From Actinomycetospora endophytica (lineage in GTDB: Bacteria; Actinomycetota; Actinomycetes; Mycobacteriales; Pseudonocardiaceae): DNA of 64,000 bases. Made by a program: the position numbers and the translations under genes. Below are positions 44,755 to 53,135 of this stretch, in pieces. Each line of letters opens with the position of its first letter. Positions within the stretch are counted from its first letter, which is position 1. Under the pieces are notes generated by a model, which worked only from the letters and a program-made list of their open reading frames with translations, ran no database searches and had not been told where the DNA came from. The stretch covers positions 1,922,001-1,986,000 of the forward strand of contig NZ_JAJNDB010000001.1 of NCBI RefSeq assembly GCF_021026375.1. Reading direction: 5' to 3'.

Positions 44755-45722
44755 TCTACGTCGACGACCGACGCACCGGCAACCACGGCATCGCGCGGTT
44801 CGCCCGCGAGGTCCTCTCCCGGTTGCCTGCCCGCGTGTCCGGCCCCGTGCGGCGGTTGCCGGTGCACGGCTCGGCGAGCACCCCGCTGGACTGCCTGCGG
44901 CCGGGCAGGCTGCGGGCCACGTCGCGGGACCTGGTCGTCAGCCCCGGCCCCAACGCCGGGCTCTCCCGGGCACCGCAGCTGGTCACGCTCCACGACCTCA
45001 TCCATCTCGACACCGGCTCGCGGCTCAAGCGCGAGTACTACGAGCGAGTCCTGCGCCCCGCGATCGCGCGGGCTGGCCGGGTGCTCACCGTGTCCGACGC
45101 CTCCCGGGAGGCCATCGAGTCCTGGCTCGGGCCCGCGGCGGCGCGGGTCCGGGTCGACGTCGTCGGCAACGGCTGCTCGTCGGCCTTCACCCGCGACGGC
45201 GAGGTGGAGCGGTTCACTCGCCCGACGCTGGCACTGGTCAGCAACGCCAAGGTGCACAAGAACGTGGAGGTCGTATTCCGGGCCCTGGCGCGCTGCCCGG
45301 AGCTGGGGATGGTCGTGGTGGGCCCCGCCCCCGCGACGATGGCCGGGTTCGCCGCCTCCGCCGGTGTGACCGACCGCGTCGAGATCCGCCACGACGTGCC
45401 CGACATCCAGCTCGCGCGGCTCTACCGCGGCAGCGCGGCCCTCGTGATGCCCTCGACCCTCGAGGGCTTCGGGCTGCCCGTACTCGAGGCGATGTCCTGC
45501 GGCACCCGCGCCGTGTACTGGGAGGGCTGCGCGCCGGTCGCGGAGATCGCCGCGGGCAGCGGCGTCGCCGTCACCGGCTCGACCGACGACCGGGAATGGG
45601 CCGAGGCGATGGACAAGGCAGTTCGCGGCGAACCCCTGCACTTGCCCGGGACCTGGGCCGGTCGGTACGACTGGGACCGGGTGGGGGACCGGTTCGCGCG
45701 AGCGGTACGGAAGCTCGCGTGA
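44751..45722 (+). CDS. GT4-family glycosyltransferase
   Basis: 323 residues from ATG in an ATGA overlap. N-terminal MIYVDDRRTGNHGIARFARE, VTLHDLIHLDTGSRLK, the domain linker VGNGCSSAF, LALVSNAKVHKNVEVVFRAL, and the donor site VMPSTLEGFGLPVLEAMSCG. Second transferase of the operon, adding a sugar to the growing repeat unit; donor and acceptor unknown. Confidence 0.88.
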   Translation: MIYVDDRRTGNHGIARFAREVLSRLPARVSGPVRRLPVHGSASTPLDCLRPGRLRATSRDLVVSPGPNAGLSRAPQLVTLHDLIHLDTGSRLKREYYERVLRPAIARAGRVLTVSDASREAIESWLGPAAARVRVDVVGNGCSSAFTRDGEVERFTRPTLALVSNAKVHKNVEVVFRALARCPELGMVVVGPAPATMAGFAASAGVTDRVEIRHDVPDIQLARLYRGSAALVMPSTLEGFGLPVLEAMSCGTRAVYWEGCAPVAEIAAGSGVAVTGSTDDREWAEAMDKAVRGEPLHLPGTWAGRYDWDRVGDRFARAVRKLA

Positions 45723-46936
45723 GGGCGGGACTCGCTCGGCTCCTCCTCGGGCAGGTGCTGGGCCAGCTCTGCCTGGTCGTCGCCGTCCCGGTGCTCACGC
45801 GCCTGATGGACCCCACCGAGGTCGGCCTGTTCCAGCTCGCGTCGGCGATCGCCGTCGTCGCGCAGCCCGCGGCCACCTGGTGCCACGAGTTCCGGATCCC
45901 GGTGGCGGCGTCGCCGGCGGAGGTAGCGGCGCTGCGACGGGTCGGGTTCGCGATGCTGACCGCAACGACCGCGCTGTGCGGGGCGGTCGCGCTCGGGGGT
46001 GCGCTCGCGGCGTCTTGGGACACGGCGGAGACCGCCCTGACCACCGCGCTCCTGCTCGGCGCCTACGCCGGCACCGTGCTCGACAACGCCGTGCTGATCC
46101 GCGCCCAGCGGCGCTCGGCGCTCGCCGCGCGCAACCTGCTCAGCGGCGTGCTGGGCGCGGGACTCCAGATCGCTGCGGCGCTGCTGCTCGGGTCGGCGGT
46201 GGCGCTCGGCGTCGCCGTGCTCGTGGGGCGCCTGGCGGCGATCGGGCTCACCCGCGCCTCGACGACCCCGGGGGAACGGACCGGGAGCGTCTCCCTGCGC
46301 GGCTCGCTCCCGGCGGTCGGCGCCCAGTCGATCTGGGTGCTGTCGATGCAGACGATGACCCTGCTGGCCACCCCGTTCTTTGGGGTGGTGGCCGCCGGGT
46401 ACGTCGGCCTCGCCCAACGCATCGCGGGCGCCCCCACCTCCCTGATCGGCCAGGCGCTCGGGCAGGTCGCGCAGAGCCTGCTCGCGCCGCACGTGCGCGC
46501 CCGCGACGGGCAGCTGCGCCGCGCGGTGCTGCGCCAGACGGCGGCGCTGGGCGCGTTGGCGTCGGCCGTCGCCGTCCCCCTGATGGTGCTCGCTCCCCGC
46601 TGGGCCGCGACGTTGCTGGGGGAGCAGTACGCCACCGTGGGCACGGTGACCGCGATCCTCGCGGTGCCGTTCGCCCTGCAGATCACCGCGGGCCCCCTCA
46701 CCCCGCTGCTGATCATGGTCGATCGGCAGACGGTGTTCTTCCGGCTCCAGACCCTGCGCGCCCTGGCGGCAGTCCTGGCGGTGGTCGGCGCCGGGCTGCT
46801 GACCCGAGACTTCGTCACGACCTGCCTGGTGTACGCGATCGCCGAGACCGCCAGCTACGCAGCGTGCCTGGTCGTCGTGCAGCGCGAGGCCGGGCGCAGC
46901 GACGCCACCGCGCGCGCGGTTCACGCGACGGCGTAG
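45719..46936 (+). CDS. Polysaccharide flippase (Wzx/MATE-like)
   Basis: 405 residues from GTG in a GTGA overlap. About 12 membrane segments; N-terminal LLLGQVLGQLCLVVAVPVLTR and LMDPTEVGLFQLASAIAVVA are typical of oligosaccharide flippases of the MOP superfamily. It moves the lipid-linked repeat unit across the membrane. Last gene of the exopolysaccharide operon; its end overlaps the end of a convergent hypothetical gene by 16 bp. Confidence 0.85.
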   Translation: MRAGLARLLLGQVLGQLCLVVAVPVLTRLMDPTEVGLFQLASAIAVVAQPAATWCHEFRIPVAASPAEVAALRRVGFAMLTATTALCGAVALGGALAASWDTAETALTTALLLGAYAGTVLDNAVLIRAQRRSALAARNLLSGVLGAGLQIAAALLLGSAVALGVAVLVGRLAAIGLTRASTTPGERTGSVSLRGSLPAVGAQSIWVLSMQTMTLLATPFFGVVAAGYVGLAQRIAGAPTSLIGQALGQVAQSLLAPHVRARDGQLRRAVLRQTAALGALASAVAVPLMVLAPRWAATLLGEQYATVGTVTAILAVPFALQITAGPLTPLLIMVDRQTVFFRLQTLRALAAVLAVVGAGLLTRDFVTTCLVYAIAETASYAACLVVVQREAGRSDATARAVHATA

Positions 46937-47532
46937 GTGTTGTTGCCCTCACGTTTGGCGAGCCCGGTCAGCTCGGCGCCCAGCCGGGCTACCCAGGTTT
47001 CGTCGAGGGTGGCGGTGGCCAGCACGACGTTGTCCCAGTGGCCGGTGAACGCCGCCCAGGTCGGGGCGAGTATCACCGGGGCGGCCGCCTCGTCGCGGCC
47101 CGAGGTCAACTGCATCCGGGTGCCTTCGAGCGGGGCCATCGCGATCAGCGTGCCCTCGGCCGGCGCCGAGGGGCCGACGAAGCCCATGGAGTGCTGCAGC
47201 CGGGCCAGTTGCAGCGGCCCGGCGGTGATGGTGGCCATCTCGAACGCGAACTGCTCCGGGTCGCCGTAGAGCGTCGGCTGGTGATCGGTGTGGGCCGCCC
47301 GCGGGCCCGCCGGTGCTGGTGTCGCTGGCGCGGGCCGGTACACCGGTCGGGGTGTCCGGTGCGGCGACTGTGCCAGGAGCGCGACGTCGCGATCCGGCGT
47401 TGGCGTCGGGTGCCAGGTACCCCGGTCCGGCCGAGGCGGTGCTGGCCGTGCCCGGGCCAGAATGGGTCGACGATGACCGCGCGGATCCCATCGTGGTCCG
47501 CCGCCTGAGCTGGTGGAGATTTCGCATGGCAC
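46921..47532 (-). CDS. Hypothetical protein, convergent with flippase gene
   Basis: The last 120 codons look genuine (LYGDPEQFAFEMATITAGPL, RMQLTSGRDEAAAPVILAP, WAAFTGHWDNVVLATATLDE), with a compact alpha/beta composition. The first 80 codons are Arg/Pro-rich and overlap the promoter of the divergent IHF-like gene, so the true start is probably near 47343 (GTG) or the gene has lost its 5' end. No family recognised. Confidence 0.45.
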   Translation of the reverse strand: MPCEISTSSGGGPRWDPRGHRRPILARARPAPPRPDRGTWHPTPTPDRDVALLAQSPHRTPRPVYRPAPATPAPAGPRAAHTDHQPTLYGDPEQFAFEMATITAGPLQLARLQHSMGFVGPSAPAEGTLIAMAPLEGTRMQLTSGRDEAAAPVILAPTWAAFTGHWDNVVLATATLDETWVARLGAELTGLAKREGNNTYAVA

Positions 47533-47837
47533 CTCCGACGTTGACCCCGGAGCAGCGGGAAGCCGCCCTGGCCAAGGCGCGGGAAGCCCGCCGGGCCCGC
47601 ATGGCGTTGCTGGCCAGGATCAGCAGCGGCGAAGAGACGATCCGCTCGGTGCTGCAGCGGGCCCACTCCGACCCGGTGGTCGGCAAGGTCAAGGTGTCCC
47701 AGCTGGTCCGGGCGATACCTGGCTACGGACCCGCCAAGACCGAGGCCCTGCTGGAGGGCGTGGGCATCACCGGGGGCCGTCGCGCCGGTGGCCTCGGAAG
47801 CCGCCAGCGCGAGGCGCTGCTCACCGCTCTCAGCTGA
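47526..47837 (+). CDS. Integration host factor, actinobacterial type (paralogue)
   Basis: 103 residues from ATG with GGTGGAGAT upstream. The mIHF pattern is clear: PPTLTPEQREAALAKAREAR at the N terminus, VGKVKVSQLVRAIPGYGPAK with a helix-two-turn-helix, and GGLGSRQREALLTAL at the end. The main chromosomal copy normally lies beside the guanylate kinase gene; here none is present and the sequence is divergent, so this is probably a second, accessory copy. DNA-bending nucleoid protein. Confidence 0.8.
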   Translation: MAPPTLTPEQREAALAKAREARRARMALLARISSGEETIRSVLQRAHSDPVVGKVKVSQLVRAIPGYGPAKTEALLEGVGITGGRRAGGLGSRQREALLTALS

Positions 47838-47982
47838 CATGCGGCGCCCGGATCACGACCGCAGGGGTCCGGCCGGACGGTGGTCGGCTGAAGATCACCG
47901 GGCCCGACTCGGCAGCCCACTGTGGCCCTCTTGAGATCACTTCGGTGACGGGACAGCCGGATCGCGGCGGGCCCGGTTCCGC

Positions 47983-48129
47983 TCAGCCCGAGAAGGTCAG
48001 GTCGAGCAGTAGCCAGACGATTGCCGCTGACGCGGCAAAGGCCGCAGAGACCAGCAGCAGCACGGTCGCGATTTCCCACCGCCGCACCACGTCGTCATGC
48101 TCGCGCCACGCGCTCGGCCATCCGGTCAC
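47983..48129 (-). CDS. Small single-pass membrane protein
   Basis: 48 residues from GTG: MTGWPSAWREHDDVV, then a membrane helix WEIATVLLLVSAAFAAS continuing to LLLDLTFSG. The same protein with changes is encoded at 57443. Conservation of frame and helix between the copies supports it being real. Function unknown; divergent from the 127-aa gene. Confidence 0.6.
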   Translation of the reverse strand: MTGWPSAWREHDDVVRRWEIATVLLLVSAAFAASAAIVWLLLDLTFSG

Positions 48130-48432
48130 GGCATGGCAGTGTCGGCCAACCGGGCCCCGGGATCCAGAGCTGCTCGGCCGATCCCCGCCAGGGGCCGCGA
48201 GGTCCAGTGATCGCGAGCTCGCCCATCTTCATGGCCGCGCCCGGCTCGGTAGATCAGTCCTGGCCCGGGCGCCGGTAACGTCGGCGGTGCTGACCAGTGC
48301 GCCGCAACCACCGATGTCGACATCTTTTTGCGTTCTCACCGGGATCCGCTGTTCCACGCGCCTCGGGGATCCCCCGGCAGGATCTTGATGGGACACTGCG
48401 CCCAGGCGGCAAGGTGGGGAAGTAGAGGACTG

Positions 48433-48816
48433 ATGCCCGAGGAGATTGACCCGCTCGCGGCGGCGGCTTATGCGGATGAGGACACCACCGAGGTTGCGGT
48501 CAGCCGGGTGGCGAGCATTCTCACGGTGCGCGACGGGATCGCCGCCGAGCGCCGGGGTCGGGTGGACGCGTTGGAGTCCTGGGGATCCACCGCGCCGTGG
48601 CCGATCGCCCGCAAGATCGTCGCCAGCCTGCGCAGCGCAGGCTGGCAGCCGCCGGCCCCGGAGCGCGTCCACGCCGTCGCCCAACGCGCCGCCGCCGACC
48701 GCACCCGGTACAAAGCGTGGTTCGACAGCCTCACCGCCGAAGACCGGGCCCGCGTCGTCGAGCACTACAGCGAGCACGGCAACTACCCCGCCGACCTCCA
48801 ACCCCCCGAGCCATGA
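48433..48816 (+). CDS. Conserved 127-aa hypothetical protein, copy 1
   Basis: ATG with GAGGA upstream. Begins MPEEIDPLAAAAYADEDTTE, continues AVSRVASILTVRDGIAAERR, WPIARKIVASLRSAGWQPPA, ending HYSEHGNYPADLQPPEP. All-helical, acidic, soluble. Nearly identical to the protein at 58000, with conservative differences only, which shows selection on the protein. I do not know the family. Precedes a LuxR-type gene in both copies. Confidence 0.75.
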   Translation: MPEEIDPLAAAAYADEDTTEVAVSRVASILTVRDGIAAERRGRVDALESWGSTAPWPIARKIVASLRSAGWQPPAPERVHAVAQRAAADRTRYKAWFDSLTAEDRARVVEHYSEHGNYPADLQPPEP

Positions 48817-48995
48817 CTACCAGGTCGGGAGACCCCGAATCGGGGCACCGTCAGAACATCGTCGTCTCTTCCTGGTGGTGTCGGCGACAGCTCCTTGAGT
48901 CGCTCAGGCCCCGTCACACCCCTGCCAATCCATCCCGCCCGGTTCTCGCCTTCGCCGGCTCGACCGAGGCGGTTACCGGTCGCTGAAAGGAGATC

Positions 48996-49448
48996 GTGCG
49001 GGGTCCCGCCGATCCAGGGCGGACTCACGTGATCAGCGGAGTGGCGGCCCATGAGGGTCGGCGCGATGCCACCGCCGGGTCAAGGGTGGATCCGGGGTCG
49101 TTCGATCGGGTGCCCGTGCGGCTCTCCGCCCTGGTGGCGCGCCGGACGGGGTTGGATGACCTGGTGATGTGCGGCGAGGATCTCGGGGTCGGCGCGGAAT
49201 CGCAGGCCGGATCCCGGCCGGCGAGGCAGCTGGCCGGGATGTTCTCGCCGCGCGAGGCGCAGATCCTGGCGCGGGTCGCCGAAGGGCTGAGCAACCGGGA
49301 GATCGGTGAAGCGCTGGGGCTCTCCCCGTTCACGGTGAAGTCGCATTTGGTCCGCATTGGGCACAAGTTCCGTAGTGTTCACGAGGTCCGGTGCGGCGAT
49401 CGGGCGCACCTGGTGGCGATGGCGCTGCGCGCCGGTGTCATCAGCTAA
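48996..49448 (+). CDS. LuxR-type HTH regulator, copy 1
   Basis: 150 residues from GTG with AAGGAG just upstream (GTG at 49029 is an alternative). The C terminus is a LuxR/GerE HTH: FSPREAQILARVAEGLSNRE, IGEALGLSPFTVKSHLVRIG. The N-terminal 80 residues are Arg/Gly-rich with no receiver or ligand domain, so it is a stand-alone HTH protein. The copy at 59287 has an in-frame stop in the N-terminal part. Confidence 0.8.
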   Translation: MRGPADPGRTHVISGVAAHEGRRDATAGSRVDPGSFDRVPVRLSALVARRTGLDDLVMCGEDLGVGAESQAGSRPARQLAGMFSPREAQILARVAEGLSNREIGEALGLSPFTVKSHLVRIGHKFRSVHEVRCGDRAHLVAMALRAGVIS

Positions 49449-49705
49449 CGCCCGGCCCACCAGCACCGAGCTCGCGGTGTTGCCGACGGCCGCGCGTCAC
49501 GCGCGCAGGTATCGCTAGCGGCGCACCGAGGCCGACGTCAGCACGCCGGGGCGTGGTCGCCCGGGGCGTCATCGCGGACCTCGTCGGGGAGGGTCTGTCC
49601 GCGGGCGGCCGTCGCGTCCCTGCATTACCGCGGACCGCGCTGATCGTTCGCGATCCGAACGACCGAGCCGACCTTGGCGTGTCACTTCGGGGCCGTCTGC
49701 GGCGG
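49449..49705. other. Intergenic, nothing recognised
   Basis: Spacer between the LuxR-type gene and the convergent bifunctional-nuclease gene. Confidence 0.3.
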
Positions 49706-50275
49706 CTAGTGGGGGTCGTCGTTGCCGGGTGGGCGGTCGAAGTCCGCCGGGGAGGTGGTGTCCAGCCAGCGGCGCAGTGCCGCGGCGTGGGCGTCGATCT
49801 CGGCCGCACCGGCTAGCTCAGGACTGGGGGCGGGGTCGGCGAATTCACCGTCGGCGATGCGCTCGAGGGGCATGGCGGCCACGTCGAGGACCGCCGTGGC
49901 GAGGTAGATCGGTATCGCCGCGGCCAGCGCTACCGGCACCGCGTCACTGGGCCGGGCGCTGACCCGGGCGCCGCCGGCGAGTGCCACCTCGGCCAGGAAC
50001 GTGCCCTCGGCCAGCCCGCAGATCCGGACGTGGGTGAGGCGCTGCCCGAGGGCGGCGACCACGTCGATCAACAGTTGGTGGGTCAGCGGCCGCCGCGGGC
50101 GTTCCCGGCCGACCACCAGGGCGATCTGTTGGGCCTCGGCCGGGCCGATCCAAATCGGGACCGCCCGCCGGGCCCCGCCGCGTTCGCGCAGCACCATCAA
50201 CGGGGCGCCGCTGGCGGGGTCAATGCCGATCCCGAGCAGCGTCGCCTCGCGGTCCTCGGCGCCGCCTTCACCCAC
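49706..50275 (-). CDS. Bifunctional nuclease (BFN/DUF151) family protein
   Basis: 189 residues. The DUF151 core is plain: GAPLMVLRERGGARRAVPIWIG, PAEAQQIALVVGRERPRRPL, THQLLIDVVAALGQRLTHVR, and SARPSDAVPVALAAAIPIYL (segments written with breaks). Related plant and mycobacterial proteins have been described as nucleases or structural stabilisers. An acidic C-terminal extension of about 45 residues is added. Stand-alone gene. Confidence 0.85.
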   Translation of the reverse strand: MGEGGAEDREATLLGIGIDPASGAPLMVLRERGGARRAVPIWIGPAEAQQIALVVGRERPRRPLTHQLLIDVVAALGQRLTHVRICGLAEGTFLAEVALAGGARVSARPSDAVPVALAAAIPIYLATAVLDVAAMPLERIADGEFADPAPSPELAGAAEIDAHAAALRRWLDTTSPADFDRPPGNDDPH

Positions 50276-50765
50276 CCCGCCATCATCCGCCTTCCCTTCG
50301 CGGATGGCACCGTGGCACTGAGCGTGTCTCGCGGCGGCCCGGCAGCACTCACGAGCCGGCCCCGCCGCGTCCCGGGGCCGGAGCTTCGAAGGCTCCGTGG
50401 TGCGGGTCGTGGGGGACGAAACAACGTCAACTCCTTTGTCCTGCGACGGTCGAAGCCGCAGGCACGCTTGCCGTAGTTGCTGGTAGAGGCCCCAGGTGGC
50501 GGGTACTGGAATCCCTTTGATCCGCTGGTTGTGGCAGCTCGAACAGTTGTCCGAGAAAGGCTGTGGTGGTGGGAGTCGTTTGCGTTGCCAATGAAATGCG
50601 GGGATGCGGTGAGCTCGCCGTCGCGGGTCTCGTCTGATGCTGGCGCGACCACCGTCCCCGACGACGGAGACTGTCCTATGCGCCTTCGGGGCATCGCCGG
50701 GTCGACAGCTCCCTCGGGTCCTCGCCGAGGGAGCTGGGGCCGCGAGCCTTCACGTCCCGGCTTCG
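50276..50765. other. Intergenic, nothing recognised
   Basis: 490 bp between the nuclease gene start and the 197-bp repeat. No protein-like frame. It may have replaced the lost 3' part of glnD. Confidence 0.4.
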
Positions 50766-50962
50766 CCGATAAGTCGGCTTTATGTCGGGGTCGACCCGTC
50801 GCGCGGTGGTGGGCTGTCTCTGAGGCCGTCCTCTTCGGCTTCATCGAGTATGAATCGACTGCCGGTCGAGTGGGTGAGTTCCTCTAGTGGGGATGGGCCT
50901 TGGAGATGCCCGGGTCGACGGAAGCCGCCGTCCCCCGGTTGGTCGCTTGGATGTCGGTCTCG
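50766..50962 (+). repeat. 197-bp direct repeat, copy D
   Basis: Same sequence and orientation as 17023-17219. Its right end coincides with the point where the glnD product stops resembling its family, so it marks an insertion or recombination end. Confidence 0.85.
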
Positions 50963-52717
50963 TGGCGGTGCGGTGGGCATGGCTTGTTGGCAGTGGCGGA
51001 CTAGGTCGTTGATGAGCGTGGCGCGCCACGTGGTCCAGGTTCGGGGGGCGGTGCCGCGGGCGTCGGCCTCGGTCAGGGCGTGCAGCAGCTCGAGCAGGAT
51101 CGGGTCGCCGTCGAGGGTGTCGACGACGTGGTGGGCGGTGGCCGGGTCTGTGGGGTTGTGGTTGGTCGCGGTGTGGGGCAGCAGTTGGTGGTGGCGCACC
51201 ATCGCGGTCAGGGCGGCGAGGTCGGCGGGGCTGAGTCCGAGCCGGTGCCCGATCTGGCCGGTGAGCAGGGCGCCGTGGTGGCAGTGGTGGGTGGTCGGAG
51301 GATTGCGGCGGGGGTGGCCTCGTCCGATGTCATGTAGCAGGGCCCCGAGCAGCAGTAGGTCGGGTCGGGAGACCCGGGCGGTGAGCGCGGCGGCGTGGGC
51401 GCAGACCTCGAGCTGGTGCCGGTCGACGGTCCAGACGTGGGCCGGGTCGGGGGGTGCCAGGTGGCGGATGGCCCCCCACTCGGGCAGCAGGCGCGCCCAG
51501 AGCCCGGCGACGTCCAGCGTCTGGACCACATTGATCATGGCTGGGCCGCTGCCTAGCAGGGTCTGGAGGTAGGCGAGGGCGGCGGCCGGCCAGGGGGCGC
51601 GGAGCTCCGGGGCTTGCTCGGCAAGCCGATGCAGGGTGCCGCGGTCGATGGGCAGGCGGGTGCGGGCGGCGGTGGCGGCCACCCGCAGGATCAGGACGGG
51701 GTCGCGGCCGGGTCGGGTGTGGCCGTCGAGGGTGATTTCGCCGCTGTGCTCGATGACGCCGTGGTCGGGCCGGCGGCACGGCGACGGGCGGCCCGCGGCG
51801 GCCGATGTGGGGCGCGGCAGGCCTGGGCGGGCCGCCCGTAGGGCCGCGGCGGTGGCGGAGGCGACGGCGGCGCCGGCGTCGGAGAGTCGGCGGGTCAGTT
51901 CGACGCGGTCGGCCAGGCCGAGGTCGTGGGCGACCTGCTCGGCGTCCTGGGCGGGCAGGGTGTCGCGGGCGCGGCCGGAGCGGCGGCGCAGTTCGGTACG
52001 GACATCGAGGATCAACGCGTTGGCCTGGGTCACCTCGGCGGCGGGCTGTTCGGTGAGCTCGGCGGTGGCCAGCGCGTTGAGCAGGTGGATGTCGCGCAGC
52101 CCGCCGTGGCTGTTGTTCAGCTCCGGTTCGACGCGCTGGGCGAGGTTTCCGGCGCCGGCCCACCGTGCCCGGATCTCGGCGGCCAACTCGTCGAAGTGGC
52201 TTCGCAGGCGGTCCCGCCAGGTGTTGCGGGCCACGCGGATTAGATGAGTGACGAGGTCGGGGTCCCCGGCGATCGCGCGGGCCGCGAGTAGGCCCATCCC
52301 GTCGCGGGGGTCGCTGATCGCGGCCTGCACGGTTTCGCCGACGGTCGACACGGCGTGGTGTCCGCCGATGCCGGGCTCGCGCAGCGGGCCCCACAGCGCC
52401 TGGCCGATGCGCAGGCTGGTGGCCGGGTCGAGCCCCGACTGGCGCGGGTCGTAGACCAGCAGCAGATCGAGACCGGAGTGGGGCACCAGGTCGCGGCGGG
52501 CGAGCCCGCCGAGGGCCACCACCGCGGTGCCGGGGCCGATCCTGGCATCCGCGGCCCGCGACGAGAGCCACAGTTCGTGGAGATCGACCAGCGCGGTGCG
52601 CAGCGCCTCCGGCCCCAGCCGTCGCGATCCGTGCGGCGGGCAGAGCAGCCGCGACCGGGCACGCAGCAGCGCCTCGGCCGACCTCGATGGGTCGGGCCCC
52701 GAGCTCGCAGCGGCCAT
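50780..52717 (-). CDS. glnD: PII uridylyl/adenylyltransferase GlnD, truncated
   Basis: 645 codons. Nucleotidyltransferase domain (VVALGGLARRDLVPHSGLDL), helical linker (VEPELNNSHGGLRDIHLLNA), and HD domain (LLLLGALLHDIGRGHP). In the active site the first acidic residue of the usual SDxD is Gly (HSGLD). After about residue 585 the sequence comes from the 197-bp repeat and both C-terminal ACT domains, which sense glutamine, are missing. In actinobacteria GlnD modifies GlnK on Tyr51. This protein may have lost glutamine control or all activity. Third gene of the amtB-glnK-glnD set. Confidence 0.8.
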   Translation of the reverse strand: MAAASSGPDPSRSAEALLRARSRLLCPPHGSRRLGPEALRTALVDLHELWLSSRAADARIGPGTAVVALGGLARRDLVPHSGLDLLLVYDPRQSGLDPATSLRIGQALWGPLREPGIGGHHAVSTVGETVQAAISDPRDGMGLLAARAIAGDPDLVTHLIRVARNTWRDRLRSHFDELAAEIRARWAGAGNLAQRVEPELNNSHGGLRDIHLLNALATAELTEQPAAEVTQANALILDVRTELRRRSGRARDTLPAQDAEQVAHDLGLADRVELTRRLSDAGAAVASATAAALRAARPGLPRPTSAAAGRPSPCRRPDHGVIEHSGEITLDGHTRPGRDPVLILRVAATAARTRLPIDRGTLHRLAEQAPELRAPWPAAALAYLQTLLGSGPAMINVVQTLDVAGLWARLLPEWGAIRHLAPPDPAHVWTVDRHQLEVCAHAAALTARVSRPDLLLLGALLHDIGRGHPRRNPPTTHHCHHGALLTGQIGHRLGLSPADLAALTAMVRHHQLLPHTATNHNPTDPATAHHVVDTLDGDPILLELLHALTEADARGTAPRTWTTWRATLINDLVRHCQQAMPTAPPRDRHPSDQPGDGGFRRPGHLQGPSPLEELTHSTGSRFILDEAEEDGLRDSPPPRDGSTPT

Positions 52718-52742
52718 GTCCAGGCCCCCCGCCAGGTCATCG

Positions 52743-52780
52743 GGTCCGGCCCTCCGGCGGGACCGCCGGAGGGCCGGACC
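52743..52780. terminator. 18-bp perfect hairpin between glnK and glnD
   Basis: GGTCCGGCCCTCCGGCGG pairs with its exact complement across a 2-nt loop, 14 bp after the glnK stop and 25 bp before the glnD start. Very stable; no T-run. Likely a terminator, attenuator or mRNA-stability element that lowers glnD relative to amtB-glnK. Confidence 0.75.
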
Positions 52781-52793
52781 GCGGCTGGTGTTG

Positions 52794-53135
<342 letters not shown>

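Larger units (their letters stand above)
47936..49461. repeat. Segmental duplication, copy 1
   Basis: Contains a small membrane-protein gene, a 127-aa protein gene and a LuxR-type gene in the same order and orientation as at 57242-59614. Coding parts are highly similar and the spacers are recognisable. Copy 2 has extra DNA in two spacers. Confidence 0.85.

Noticed and set aside
48328-48432. Longer start for the 127-aa protein
   Set aside because: The duplicate copy does not conserve the extension, and a good ribosome site precedes the inner ATG in both.
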